Position numbers and translations under genes: made by a program. The notes under the pieces are model-generated. The model ran no database searches. It was not told the DNA's origin and worked only from the letters and a program-made list of their open reading frames with translations. From NCBI GenBank assembly GCA_935421135.1, contig OW285191.1, positions 10,405,700 through 10,469,699 of the forward strand: a stretch of DNA of 64,000 bases. Reading direction: 5' to 3'. Source of the stretch: Bugulina stolonifera. Taxonomy: Eukaryota > Bryozoa > Gymnolaemata > Cheilostomatida > Bugulidae. Of the stretch, positions 28,501-43,500 are shown one piece after another. Each line of letters starts with the position of its first letter. Positions within the stretch are counted from its first letter, which is position 1.

Positions 28501-31500
28501 AAAGTGTGCGAACTAATTTTTTCTCATCTTTAAAGCATTATCGCTACCATAAACAACCGACATACATGTGCTACAACATACCTCCTAGACTGGCATCAAG
28601 TTCTGGACCCTTAACAGAACTTCCAGCTTCTACCTCACCTCCAACCTTCGCACCTACCATAAGAGAATCAACAACACCCAATAATAAACATCTACACATA
28701 TAAAATATAATCATTCATGCACATGTACATGCTTATATGGTGATATGGTATGGTGGATACATCAATTGTGATATTTACTAGATAGTGGAATGGCCAAGTA
28801 AACATGATTATTCTATGGCGAGGGATAATCCTAACTCGTGCATCACCTTTGGAACCAAATCTAAACTTGGGCATTTTAAACCCTTTTTTCTCCTTCACTG
28901 GGGTAGAGTCATCAATCTCGACTTCTGGTGAATCTTCCTCAGATGGAAGATTCACATCCGACGCTTTAAGTTCTGGCAAATCAAGATCTGCGTCCAGCGA
29001 AGGAGCCTTGACCTCTACCCCAACTGATGGTTCTGCAGCTGACTCACCGGAGACATCAATGTCGGCATCCACCGTAGGGAAATTCACCTAAAAAGGAATA
29101 CGACAACGTCTAATATGTCTATTTATACATCAATTGTGCATGACGTGTTGTAATAAACCGTAAATATTTATAGCCTATAGCTGTAAAAGAGTGTTTCTGA
29201 AATTTAAAATTTGCATTGAAATTTAATTAAATGCACTAGATGCTTATGCAGGCAGATGGTGAATTTGCTAGTTAATTGGAAATAATACAAACACTAACCT
29301 TTTGGATATGCATAGCACAGAAAAGCTTGAGCACCACCAAGTAAAATGAGCAAACTGTATGAAACAATATTCTAATTAAACAACACTAGTATAAGAGGTA
29401 GAATTCAACAAGTACATACCTTGGGAACACTAAATCCAAAGCCTCCCTTTCCTTTAGCATCTCCGTCAACTTGACCATCAACACCTGCTCCTCCAATATC
29501 CAGACTAGCAGCGCCTCCCAGGTCGACGTCAGCACCGCCTCCCACATTGATATCAGCATCACCAACAGCACCTCCTTCAACCTCAGCTCCACCTCCAACA
29601 TTGCCTCCAAATCCGAAATCTGGTCCGCTTATCTAGTAGGAAAGAGAAGGGCTCGTTGAATAACAACTGCACTGATCTAACTGGACTGGAGATGCATGTA
29701 GAAAAGGTTTGAATAGGTTCCTAGAGTATAAAACTACATGCTAAAAAAATTAGTAAAATATGGAAACAACCCATGCCTCACAAGTACCAGCAACGAATTT
29801 GTAATGTCTATTATCATGTTAAGTGTGCTGTTTATTTCTTTGCCCTTACAAACAACAAAGATGCATGTGAATGTAAGAGTAAAATGACATACCGATAGTC
29901 CTGGCATGGAAAATCCAAACCCAGACTCGACTTGCTGGGCACCTTCAGCTTGTATAGCTTCCTCAACCACTGCTGGTGGTTCAACATCTGCACTTGCACC
30001 AATATCTCCACCGAGACCACTGCCTCCACCGAAGCCTATACCTCCACCGAGACCACCGCCTCCACCGAGGCCACCACTTACATCAACACCTGCACCATCA
30101 ACACCCCCTGTGAAAACAAAAATATATTCATCAACTCAATAATATGTTGCCCCTGTTTTTTGGCAACTGATTAGCTGACACAGTCTAGATTTATAGTACA
30201 TGTGGTCGACTCCCAGTAGCCTATCATCACATATCTAGGACTATAAGTAGCAACTATCATTATAATTATATGTAATCTTCCCAAATGTGCTGTCTAATAC
30301 CTTGCTGCCAAGTTTCAGCAATATATTATGCCAGTGACGGTTTTTACAATAATAAATTAAAACTCTTTCTAAGTTGTCATTCCATAAATTAATGATAATG
30401 ATGTAAGATAACTCCCATATTTAGCACACTGGACCTCTTACACTTGTACATGTCTTGTACTATATCTTACTGCCCGTAAACAACTGGTATATATGCAACT
30501 AACTAGGTGACAACAATGTACAATGACATGACAGGCCTCCACATTATATTTTCATATGTAATGGATAACATAATACTAATATTCCATATCTAAACTAGAG
30601 AGAGATCCTAGTCAAGAGCACACAACTCCAGTGACAACACTGTTGGCATCATGACAGCTTCACACTGAACATACATACAGGAACACTAAATAATAGTAAG
30701 ACGCTGTGCTTGTTTACATAGAAATACCTGATGTGTCAACAGCAACATTTGCTGGTGCAGCTACATTTACATCTGGTACGGCAGCATCTACTGATGGTAC
30801 TCCAGCGTCCACTGACATTGATGGACCCTTAACATCAATGCCAGCTTCACCTTCAACAAAGAGCATCATCTTTCATAAACAGCCTGGATTATTGCACAAC
30901 ATTATCGCTTTTGATTATTCTCCTACAATGTACTATTCTAATGTCTAATATGACTATTATAACTATACAATAACTACATTGTGTACCAGTAGGTTTATAT
31001 TAGGAGTTGTCCACAACTAATCATTTTAAATCATAAATTTAGTTTAGCCAGAAAGACAATGACATTACAATATAGTCACATTAGATATATAGATTAAATC
31101 ATTAATTTTAAACTTCCAATTTGTGTCCTTAAGCCTAAATACATCGTAGTAAAAATATTCACACTGTGCTTTGATGACCTATCCGACTAACAGTCCACTA
31201 ACATAACGTTACGCAAGTACATGATCATGATCACAATGAACACTAATACAAATAAATGTATTTACTATTACAAAAACCATTTATAACAACACAATCAAGT
31301 TTAAGCCAATCTTACCTGAAGCATCTAAGGCAGCACCTGCTGCTGCCCCCGCTGCTGCTACTCCACCTAGACCAACCTTGACCTTCCTCTTTGAAAAGAA
31401 AGAGTCGAAAACACATTTCAAACACATGTTATTACGTGATGTGAATGTTCAACTCATCTCCTTCCTAACTCAACGTATACAGTCATGTAGTACAACTCTT

Positions 31501-34500
31501 CATATACAACCATATGCTACATTCTACACAGCTGAGAGAATGGCTAATATTGCCAATATTAAGCCATTCATTACTCATAGACATTCAAGTATACAATACA
31601 AATATTACATGACATAACGTATGAGCAATATTTACTAGCTCACATCATTAGCTGTATTAGAGAAGAGTTTGGGTATCTTATACAAGATACTAATCTTAGG
31701 CATATCCGGCTTTATAATTAGTAATTACACCGTCATAATATTATTATATTAGCAGCATTTATTGGCTATTACATAGTATTACAATATTATAATAAGCAAG
31801 ATGTGAAATTAATACGTGTATTAGGGAATTCAGGACTATGACATACTGATGAATAACAAATACCAGTCAGTTGTTGGTAGTTGTCTACTCTTGACATAGT
31901 ATTAAACTTAGATAGATGGAGTTGTCTTACCTTCTTCTTTGACTTTTTCTCTTTCTTATTTGACTTGCTGTCATTGCTAGAAGATGAGCTGCTACTTGAA
32001 CTGCTAGAACTACTGGAACTGCTGGAGGTACTATTCTTCCTCTCTGTAACAAAGAGCGCCATGTTTGTGAATGCATGCTGCCACCACCAACTCGAGGAAA
32101 GCAATGATTGTGTATATTGATAATGGAAACTGAACAGAGACCAACTTTCTTGAGATTTAATCAGAATCACAGGGGGTTTATTGTCATAGAGAAATCTAGT
32201 TTATAAACAGCAGAAGATAGGCAACTCCAATGCAAAGTACTCTACTAACCAGCAAGTGGGCTACTCATACTGTGATGGGCAATAATAATAATGGTTACAT
32301 TGGCCACCATTATCAATATCATAGCTTATAGACTATAGCAACATTTCTGCACACTCCTTTCATGAATGAACCCCTTGAGGAGATTCAAAAATTAAGGTTA
32401 ACAAAACAAATAGCTGGAATTCCTAGATATAGAATCAAAATAGAGCAGTCAGTGAAGTCAAGTGAAGCATAGGAGAAGACCATTATGATATCTAATATCA
32501 GATAATTATTTGTAGTGTACCGCAGTAGTACAATTTATATAACATGTAGGTCACCACCAGTCAGCTGTACAGTGTCACATAAACCTGTAAAGTATGTGTA
32601 TACAATGTGTATGTATACCTTAGCTGCACAAAATGCGCAGACTATGTGTCTATGGCACTGCATTATATATTATTCTCTTTGCATTAGCCTAAGACAAAGT
32701 TACTGACCATGTCAAGATGAATCATTTCAGCATAGAGCAGCAGAACAGAGAATTATGATTGGTAAAAAGGACAGTACAGCATACGTTCTGGACATTTGAC
32801 TAGCATGACTTCAGCTTAACCTGATACAGCTGTTACTGTCATTATTTGCACCAATCCAGCAACTCCAATTACAACTAGGCGCTAGTGTATATATTTTTAC
32901 ACAGCTGCTTCACCACTCAAAAATATTCAGATGGAAAAAATATTCTGCCATGAGGGGCAAGCAACTCCAATAAACTGACTCTAAAACGATTATTTTATTA
33001 TAAATTTTTGCTTAGGTAGAATCTTTTGTGCAAGTAATAACTCAGGTCATTCGAGATGGACCATAACTGCCTCAATAAATATCCTATTCTATTCCAAGTA
33101 AAGTGATGTAGATAGTACATTATAGATGCATGGATATGTAGGTAGGTAGTTAAGTAGGTAGATATGTAGGTAGGTAGGTACGTACATGTATGTAGGTCTA
33201 CTAACTGGATAAGTTACATGCAAACAGTGCATATTATTTACCTTTCTTCTTTCTTCCAAAGCTAAAAGGCATTTTAGATTTTCCTTTCACCTTCTCACCT
33301 TTCACCTACAATCATTTCCAGAATATCATATCTACTCCTTACTATTCACTATTTGGATATATTGTATATACAATCCTGTAGGACCTGAAATCCCACAGTT
33401 GATCAACCAGTTACGTGTACAATTTCTCAGTATGGTCGTAATTAAGAATAGCAATTAAACTCTACTAGATTCTGATTTATGGCACTGAACACCAAAACCA
33501 CAATAGTTCTCCTTTAATATTATAGTGTTGTAGTGTCTGCTACTATAATAAGTATATGTATAAGCATAGGTAGCAGGAGACAGTTGTAAAGTAATACATG
33601 AAGGGGATAACTCCTGCAATATTAGCATGATATATACAAGTACATAGCAAACTTGCACATATTAGTTGAGTGGAGAGGCCCTTTCTATTGCACCCCAAAG
33701 AAAACTGCATTTTAAACATATTTCTACAGGTGGTTAAGGCATATGTTAAACAGCATTAATTAGCACTAATTCTTATAAAATGTAAAACTATACTAGTAGC
33801 AGAGATTCACTTGCTACTTTTGAAAGGAAAATGGTCAAAAATTTAGTTTGCAATTCCAGCTGCAATACTATTGGTGATAATTGTGGTCTATTGAATCAGA
33901 TAGAACCATTCTACAAAGACATAGAAACATGCTACTAGATATTCCCTGTGCACAGGTAACCCCACCCTGACATTGTGGTCTCTCAAAAGGTATACTATAC
34001 ATTCCTGTACTAACCTTCTCATTACCACAAGATGGAATATCTAGTTACTACACACTAACTAGTATCAACAACTACAGCTTATTCTCAAACTAGATTTCTC
34101 CAAATATTGTTTTAACAAGCACAACATTATAATGTTGTATAACGTGTGATAGAATCCGTAATATTATCACAACTTTAGCAATACTAAACCAAACATGAAC
34201 TGGTGCCCAGCAACCACTAGTGACTACTCACAAATAGCTGATTTACTGGCCAAAAACAGGTATACAGTGAAATTACATTTGGTTGCCATTAGTTATGTAA
34301 AATAATGTATTTAGGTCAAACTGAGCAATCTGTTCAACGCACTGATGTGAGGTTTAACTTATGCAAAGAATATTTAATTTTAAATAGCTCAAGCTCTACT
34401 TCAGTGCATTTGTTAACTATTGCCCACAATTAGTTTACTGATGGGTAGATACCCCCCCCCCCCTCCTTCAGTATGCAGTAGTCCCTAAACATCTAGTAGT

Positions 34501-37500
34501 CTAGCCCTAGGAAGTCTACTCACCCACACATTATCAGTCTAGGTTAGCTCATGGTGGCAGCGGGTTGAACGATATTAATACACCAAATAGCCTATTACAG
34601 TGTTAATCAACTAAATTAATAGCAATAGGTATTCAACTTGGCAGGTTGCCCTATATTATATAAGTGAATTACTAAAGTATTTTAATTATTGAAACTCAGG
34701 AATGTTGTTCAGTCTAAAAGACACTAATTAGTAGTAACTGAATGGTCTATTCTTTAAAACAACACAGGTAGTACAATGTAACTACATTGTCCTTCTATAT
34801 AACTGTATACAATAACAAACCCTTGCTGAGGCAGACATTGAATGGAATTCCGCGACTAAAAAAAGGCAACCATAAAGAAATAGGTGTTTATTTTCACTAG
34901 GCAATAGGAATTCCGCCAGCCACACTTCCCCTATATACATGTGCCTAAATGAAATAGCCCATCATCAATTGTAATGATCACCAACCTTGACCTTAACCGG
35001 TTTAGCATTGGAAGGAGTATTTCGTTTGAGACTCGGAGCTGTAACTACAATCTCTGTATTCGCTGAGGTTGGTGAGCGGACAGGAGAAATCGCCGATCCA
35101 CTACTTCTACCACTCGTTTCTACAACATCCACATAACTGGTTAATATCTGGTGTGTATACAGCAGACTCAGATAAGAGGTTTATTAACATTACCCATTAC
35201 ATAAGTTTCCAACACTACCAGTGTGCACCATGGGGGAACTGGTCTCATTTAAATAGCAAAGAGAGGGTAGTCAACTATCTAGATATTAACATACACATTA
35301 GTGGGTTCTGCCTCACTCCACACCAATCTGTTACCATGGACAATCTAATGAGCATACATATTTCCTATACACAGCAAAACTTAGGTGCGGGATAACTGAT
35401 CAGTAACGAACTAGGAAAATACTAGCCACCTAACTAATAGTAAAGCGTAAAAGATCACCCAAACACCTTTATTGGGTTTGGACACGAACACAACATGAGA
35501 AGTTGAATTTTCGACCTGCAATACAGCCTAAGCCACCATTACCACCACTTTTTCTATAAAAACCCAGATAGGCCGACACAAGTGGGCCTCTACCCTGCAG
35601 CACTGTAGTCTGCACAGACGATGTAAATATCATAGAATGGCATTGCATATGTAACACAATCATTAAAGAAATAGGAGCTATTCAAACCCAATGACTTTGG
35701 AATGTAAATGGAATGCAGAGATTCCACTGCATAAACTACATGCAGTATCATATAAACTTACAACAGGTTTATGGCAGCTAGTAACACATGCAGACATTTC
35801 ACATCTACATTAATGAGGTCAAAGCTGCTAAATGGGAGATTATTTAGCATAGAAGCCTACCTATGCTATGATTGCAACTGCAATGGTAGTTACTAATGTA
35901 CACTACATGCCAACTAGATGAAGTAGGAGATGAGCTAGTCGGAAACCTACTAGGTGGAAGGAAAGCACATTCACCCAAATGATTGAATAGAATTTAGGTC
36001 ACTAACAATGAATGGTGAAAAGTGGCAGTGTGGAGTTGATAGGAGGTATGGTGATTAATAGCCATTGCTATAGCAACGTGCAAATAGAAATACCCGCGGC
36101 TAGTCAGACAATGGTGGCTGTTTCCACCAATACTATTTATTGTCAGGTTTGCATTATACCATCTTAACTATCTTATAAATAGGTCAGTGATTCTAACTCT
36201 GATACGATTTAGTAAGAGGCTTGCGTAACTCGTTGACAACTTCAGATCCTACCAATCTATGTATAGCATAAATTATTGAAGAATTTATCAGTTGTTCTCC
36301 GTTTAGTCTAGAAATATGCATGGCATTTGGTAAGCACCCTAGATAATAAAACTCAAGGACAGTTTACACTTATTTGCAGCCAAAAGAAAATTCCATTTAT
36401 AAATTCTCACAATTTGTGTTACGAGATCAAATAAGGAAATGGGGTTGAGAAATTCTAGATGGTACTATTACAGTTAGTTGAAGTAGTTACGTGTATATGA
36501 TACAATGAAGCTGAACTTCCCGTGTCTGGCTGGGCATATTCCTACGAGCTACACACACCTCCTCAAACATGCCTGCGACCACTTGAATCCATTACTGAAT
36601 CCCATTTTGGGAAGTGTAACACAACTCCAAATAAATACCGATGCAAGCAAGTGCTCATGCATCAGTTGTTGAATCAAAGTGAACAAACTCCTAAAATTGG
36701 CATCCAATGTCTCGTGTTGCCTGTTGGTTGAAAACAAGGATATGTATGTTCTGTTTGCTCACCAGGATTGTGTGATTCTGCAATAGGACTGTGTAATCTC
36801 ACATGGAAGATATCCTTCTTGTGTTCTGTGTCTGACTGACGTTTATCTGTAATCACGATGACGAAAATATTAACAAAATGGCATCATTCAGTACACTCAG
36901 TTGACATAGAGGTAAATATAAAGTAAGTCCACTAACATACATAGGGTAATGAAACTGAAACTTTCACTGAAAACCTATTACTCCAATAAATAGAACAGGT
37001 AATGAAAGGTAAAATGGCACTGTAGGGTTGAACTGACTCTGCCATGTAATGTCCAGTATTTAGTTTATACTAGGCAGGCAGCATAGAGGTAATTAGTGCT
37101 AGTCATCCCTTGCAGTGTGCTGATCAGCACATCATATAATAATAATGCTGCTTGGATGACCTTTCCCCACAACATATACAAATCCCAACAAAGAACAAAC
37201 AAGTCAGCTTCAACAGCATAGATACTAGTCTTGCATTTCACTACATACAGCCTTACAACCTATTATAGCCTTGCAACTTTCAAACACTTGTTAGATTATA
37301 TATTACAGAGAACACAAGTCTAGAACTGAACAGCCATACACAGCTGTATCTTCATACCAACCTGTACCCTGAACCCAAGGATCCACCAAGCACACAGTGC
37401 TGGCGTTGACTAAGTTAGTAACGTATCAGATGCTCAACACACTCCTAACCCAAACAAGTCAAGTAAAGATGATATTAAACTGCAGCAGCAGCAGCGGCGG

Positions 37501-40500
37501 CAGCAACATGTAGGCAGGAATGAACTGGTGCATGTACATGTAGGAATGTAAACCCATTATCAGTGTTAATTAATATACTGTAGTCTATAATTTTGCTGCT
37601 CTATCATTAGATAATATAATGTTTTAGCTACAGATTCTGGTTTATAGAACTTACTTATGTGATGCTGTACAAAGAGTAGAGAATACCTGCCAGCCACCTA
37701 TTAATAGCCTTCTTGGTAAATCAATGCAACAACAAGCCTCGTCACACTGGTGACTGCATGGTGTAGTATAAGCCGAAGAAGAGCACAAATGACGTCTTAC
37801 CAGTTTGCAAGACGCTTTATGGACTAAATGTTGCTTACAGCATATTGGCAGTGTAAACATGTGCAGAAACTGAAGGTGTGAAACACCTCTGGATCAGTCA
37901 GTTATCCCAACAATCGTAGAAAGTAATACATTATCAAACAATTAATTCAATAAATTAATACTTCTAATCTACCTAGGTGTGTCAACTCAAATGTCTAGGA
38001 CACGACTCCATATTAGCATGGATAAAAGTTCAGATACACTATACAGTACGTGACCAACATCAGCGGTAAGTTAATTCTCTCTTCTATGTGACATTAGGTA
38101 GGAGGTTGTCAATTGAAATAGTTAAAATACCATAAACCTGCATGGTGATATGAAACAGGAAAACCTCAAAGTAAGAATCAACAGTCAGTCATAACTAATG
38201 TACATGTGCTTACATGTACATGTATGTATAATATCACAATGCAGTTTATAATGCAACGCTGCATGTTACAATAGGTGTGTATGTCTATGATATTTGACTA
38301 ATTATAAATACATGCATAATTTAGGTTTGGTGCTGAATTCAGGAAATGACTCAAATCAAGAGTGAGACTCCCAATGAAAGTAAATATTATTAATAGTGCT
38401 TAGTGTTATATTATAATAATATTTATAACAAATTCTGTTTATGATATTTATTATTTCAGTGTTACACTTAGAGTCATTTCCGAAAGGCTGTATTGCAGTG
38501 CGAGCAGTTTTTTCTGATTTAATCTGAGGAATTTAACACATGATCATCAAACGAAATTAAAATGAATATCTAGTGACAATGGAAGCTCATACAAAAGCTT
38601 ATTATATTTGCCTATTAGAGCTACATTGCAAGACGATACTATCACTTTGATATATTACTACAATTTCAAAAAGTCACAAATACCACAGCATGCCTTAGCT
38701 TATATATTCTACAGTAACTGAGTAACATAGGCTACTATGCAGTCTCATAGTATACAAAGTAAAGAGCTTTGGATTTGTCTTCCCTCTGCTCATTAAATAT
38801 TGCCGACATATCTAAAGCAGTAGTAGAATAGAGATCAGTAGAGTAACAGTCAATGTAGCACACCAGCCACACACAGTTGATTCGAACATATGTCTGGGGC
38901 AAATCCTGGGCCAGGTGGCCAGGTAAGGGGCAAGATGGTGTATAACAGACCTACTACCCCACTCGAATATACATCAAGTAGTAGCCTACTATAAGTAAAC
39001 TAGATACAGCTTGCGAGTTAGCAAATCAACAGTTAAAAAACGAAAAGTAAAACCGACTTTCTAGAATCTACCTTCTAGGCTCTAACCTGAAGGGACCTTG
39101 CTTCCATGACATAATAATAGTTTGATAAACAAATAATAATTATAATGCCAACTGCAGCACATCCAGCACAAACAAACTACTGAGATGGCAGACATACATT
39201 GGTGAGACAGTGACAGTGCTATGGAGGTCAAATTGAGACTTCAAAGCCTTTTATTGAAACCACCTAGAGTCACTATCTCTGCTTTCGAAGCATTTTGAGA
39301 TTTTCATCATATTATAGAAATGATTTTTGAAGTCTGTTTACGGAGTGGTACATTCAAGCTCATAAAATCGCCTCTAGGGCTCACTGCGATCATGTAACTG
39401 ATCTGACTTGCATGTCACACATCATCACCAACATGTGTTTTATTGAGACGAGTTCGCACAAACCTCGCCATTTGTAGCTGACATTCAAGTTTTATAATCA
39501 CAGGAAGTATTCAGTTTCATGAGTCTAATCAGTCTACTATGATTGTGTGAGTGCAGCCAACGGTTGGTAAATTACCTGAGTGTAATAAAAATATAATTTT
39601 TCACATATAAATATCATACTGAAGGCTACAGCCAAGGCTTGCATGTGACCTAGTTTCAAAACAAGTAACGGCATACGCGGTATACGCGTATTGGAATGTA
39701 TTGGGTATCGCAATCGACAGCAGATGTGTAACTTAGCCCCTCATATAAACATACACATAATCACTAATGAAATAGAGATGGACATAAACTATCAAGTTCT
39801 GTAGTCAAAGAATGTCTCACATCAGCAATCTATCAAAGTTGGTTAACAAGTTTACATAACCCACAAAAAACTTTGACCAGATATGCAAACAATAACTTTA
39901 ATAAGATAGATGAAAATAAGTATAAAGAATTCTGCTTATAGCCCACTTACACACACCAACATGAAACTACATCAGCAGGACTTCTACTTCAGTATAAACG
40001 AACTAGCTTACCTAATAATGTGTGTGATCCACTAAAAGTTTCTCAGCAATAATGATGATATTACAATAGAAGCATGAAAATTAATTGTTAGACTTGAAGA
40101 TATAACTTCAACGTTGCTCGCAACAAAACTCTTCACTGCTTGCTACAGGAGTGTCCAGTTGTCCGCCAGCACAATGAAATAACATCATGCATGGCTGCAC
40201 GCAGCTAGGCACAAGGTAGAGCAATGAAGTAAACAACCAGATTCCTCCAACCAATACCAGCGCAGTTGGTGAATCCAACCAGTGATTGCCTTGTTATAGA
40301 AATTCAATCACACAAATCTATGAATAATACAATATAGGTTGGTTTCCACTCAGCAGGTCCTACCTCCAGGCTACCTGGAGCTAGCCTGGAGGTGGCCTGG
40401 AGGTGGCCTGGAGTCAATGTGGTTTCCACTTCACAGGCTTTGCCTTCCCAGCTACAGCAAGATGCCTACAGGGGACCTGCAGTAGACCTGCAGTAGACCT

Positions 40501-43500
40501 GCAGTAGACCGGGAAGGCACCTGGAGACATGTGTTTTCACTCAATACATGTAATAAACAAAGTAATAAAAGTGCTATTATTATTCAATTACTTTACAACC
40601 GGTGGGTGACCGCAGGTCGTGGTATCCATTCTCCAGGCACAGCCTGCGGTCAATGATTAGCCGCCGGTAAGTTGAAATTTTTCAACTTACCGGCGGTCAG
40701 CTACAGGTTTTACGGTCTTCTAGTGGCTTTGGTTTCCACACCGCAGGCCTTATTCTACCGGTCAGCCTGCGGTCAAAAACCGGCTAACTGGAAACCAAGC
40801 TTAATGGCCAATTTTCTAATGAGGATTAGGACTGTCCCAGAGCACTTTCTACTTGAGGGGTGCGTTTAACCTGAATGTCAAGTGAATATTTATTCAGCTT
40901 ATGCTTAATCCTTACATCAGGCTCATCAGGGCAAAGAGGCAATAAAAAGTTAATCATCGGTAGGTGCTGTAAAACCTTGACATTGAAACAAACTGGCTTA
41001 CCAGATATGGAAGAATGAAAAGGGCATAGCTCTACTCATTCTTGACCTAATCATAATTCAACCAAACCCTCTTGAAATCATGGGCCTCTCTGTGACACTA
41101 GAAATGCCTTTCTACCATGACTCCACTGTACACCATGCAGACATCATAGCTTTCACTGCTAACCAGTATTATAATCAATTCTACTGCCAAGGGTCCCCTC
41201 AATTTGCATACTTCCATCTCCACTGATTTATTTACGCGATGGTTAGACAGAAATTCTTCCCATCAACAGAGTTGGCTAGCCGAGATCATAACAATGATAT
41301 GGTAGTATTACAATATATAGCCGCAAACCAACCAGCGGTTTTACTATCTTTTACTACACTACACTATTACATGTACAGCAATAGATAATCCCTCCCCCAA
41401 TGTTAGGATTTGCCCGCTCATTAGGATTATCTATGTGAGATGAGTAGTCATGTTTTAGGGTGAATAGTCATAATATATGCAGCTATGAATTACATGAATC
41501 ACATGCTGTAAAGCAGTAATATGCCGCCTACTCAGTGATAATAGAATAGGATGCGTGGGAGAGGGCGGATGCAGTTGGCTACACCAGACCAAAACTGAAC
41601 AAAAGAACCAAATGATCAACAACAGCTCGACGAGTAACCATGCCATCCATATTCTATAGCATAGTTTTAATAGAGATAAGCATTCTCAGTTATAAGTACA
41701 TGTACATAACTGAGTATAATCTATTTAATATTCTATGAATAATTAAAATGTAGCCTACTAGTATTAGAAACCTGCATTAAACAAATTAATGTGCAGACCA
41801 TTAATTTAATTCAATTAATTATAATTTATCAAACACATCAGAAACTAAGTAACTGAAAATAGTTGGTTCACAATAGGATTAGTAGGCATGCTAGTCCTTC
41901 CACTGCAAGGGGAACATTGCAAAATTCCACATATTATGCTGTCTTTATACAGTTGTGTTAGTTATATAATGACTTTACAGGCCTACCTGGTCCTTTAGTT
42001 GCTGGTGTGCTGAGAGTTTTGCTCCTTGACTTATCTCCACCTGCTCCTTCAACAGTCAAAGACTTGTGCTTCTTACCAAAACCAGGCAAGCTAAATCCTT
42101 TTCTCTTTCCTCTCATCTCTACCCCTACGTCAGCCGTATCTTTGGATACCGCAGTAGGTGGAGCCACACTCACTACAGCTGTGCCGCCACCAGCTCCGAC
42201 ACCTAGACTTGTGGATGCACTGGGTATGTTAGCACCAGCCGACGCTGAGAAACCAGTGTCCATGCTGGCGTCACTAGAGACACGTGTTGCAGCTTCTGAT
42301 TGTCTAACCTCTACAGCTGCTACTATATCTTCTTCAACTGCAAAGCTAGTTGAGGGCTCTGCTGTCGGTGATGTCGGTGATTGAATAGCTGTTTTCTTAG
42401 GCTTTATGAGACTGGGATCTAGAGGGACCACTTTTATCCCGCCATCTGGTGACATAACCAGTGTGTGAGAAGCAAGATCCACCTTTGCTGACCCTGCACT
42501 TGACCTGTAGGTGAAATGGAAGAGTAAAGAACAGATTAGAGGTAAGCAGTGGTTCAACACCTGCTGGCTTTGAGAAGTTCTCACTCTGGTTCAGTCATAA
42601 CAGAAACGATGACGGAGCATCAGTTTCTGCTCATATCTGGGGCACAACAGCCATCAACAGCAAATTTGCTGCTGATGGTACACATTTCTCAAAGCAATGT
42701 CACTTGACACCTTTGATATACGCCTTCCTTTGGAAACATTATAATGTGCTGGCTAGCTGCCAGCTGCTGGGGGCATTAGCTCCTTTATCATTGTTAATAG
42801 GGTTGAGGCAGCACATTCTAGCAGCACTAATTACTGGCTTACCTACACGGACAGATTATTTTATGCTAGTTATAAAAACATCAACATGCTGCAAAACAAG
42901 CTGATCAACCTACAAAAAAATACCACTCAAGTAGTAGCAATAGTTCTAATGTAATAACACCAGTGAGAGCAGTTGGTATCCATGGAGATTTGTAAGGTAT
43001 GCCAGGCAAAAATAGTGAAGTTATGCAGTTAGTTATTCATAGGTGACAGATTCAGGTCAAACTAGTGTCTAGCAAGTTAGTGAATATAAACTCTGTTCAA
43101 CAACAGGGGAGTAATTAGCATTAGTGAACCTAGCAAACGGTAACCAATCTCTTACAAAATTATAATTATTATATTCCTATAAATTATGGTATAAGTGAAC
43201 CCTGTAAGTAGTAAAACCACATGGTAATAAAAACTAACAAGTTGACTGGGTTGTACTGTACCATGGCCTACTACTGCACTGGTAGTAACTAAAGTCGCAG
43301 GTCACTAATGCTGGTCACCCTTACAGCAAATGGAACCCAGGCTACCTCGCCATAGTTATTCCAACCCCATAATTTTACCATAAAATCTCTTTTAAATGAT
43401 AATATGGTTGAATTATAAACCATATTTTTGATTATAATTACAAGCATTGCCAAACAATAAATTAGAATTTAGGCTAGGTGTAGACCTACATGACTGCATC

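Larger units (their letters stand above)
32044..36762 (-). other. Introns 5-7 of the AHNAK-like gene
   Basis: These are three introns of 1.2-1.7 kb around exons 6 and 7. They contain a GTAG-rich tetranucleotide tract at about 33138-33196 and a C13 tract near 34450. No mobile element or RNA gene is recognised. Confidence 0.5.
36847..41986 (-). other. Intron 4 of the AHNAK-like gene (5.1 kb)
   Basis: This large intron holds a GC-rich palindromic MITE-like cluster at 40337-40801 and a short GCA/GCG tract near 37482-37506. Otherwise it is AT-rich with nothing recognised. Small exons with symmetric phase could be missed here. Confidence 0.55.

Noticed and set aside
28506..28703. 65-codon + strand frame covering 28582-28653
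   Set aside because: It overlaps minus-strand exon 14, which has good splice sites and matching phase; the + frame is a shadow.
40672..40869. 65-codon + strand frame
   Set aside because: It runs through the palindromic MITE-like element; the open frame follows from the element and is not a gene.
42704..42904. 66-codon + strand frame with hydrophobic stretches
   Set aside because: It is intronic, lacks a recognisable domain and has no splice partners.
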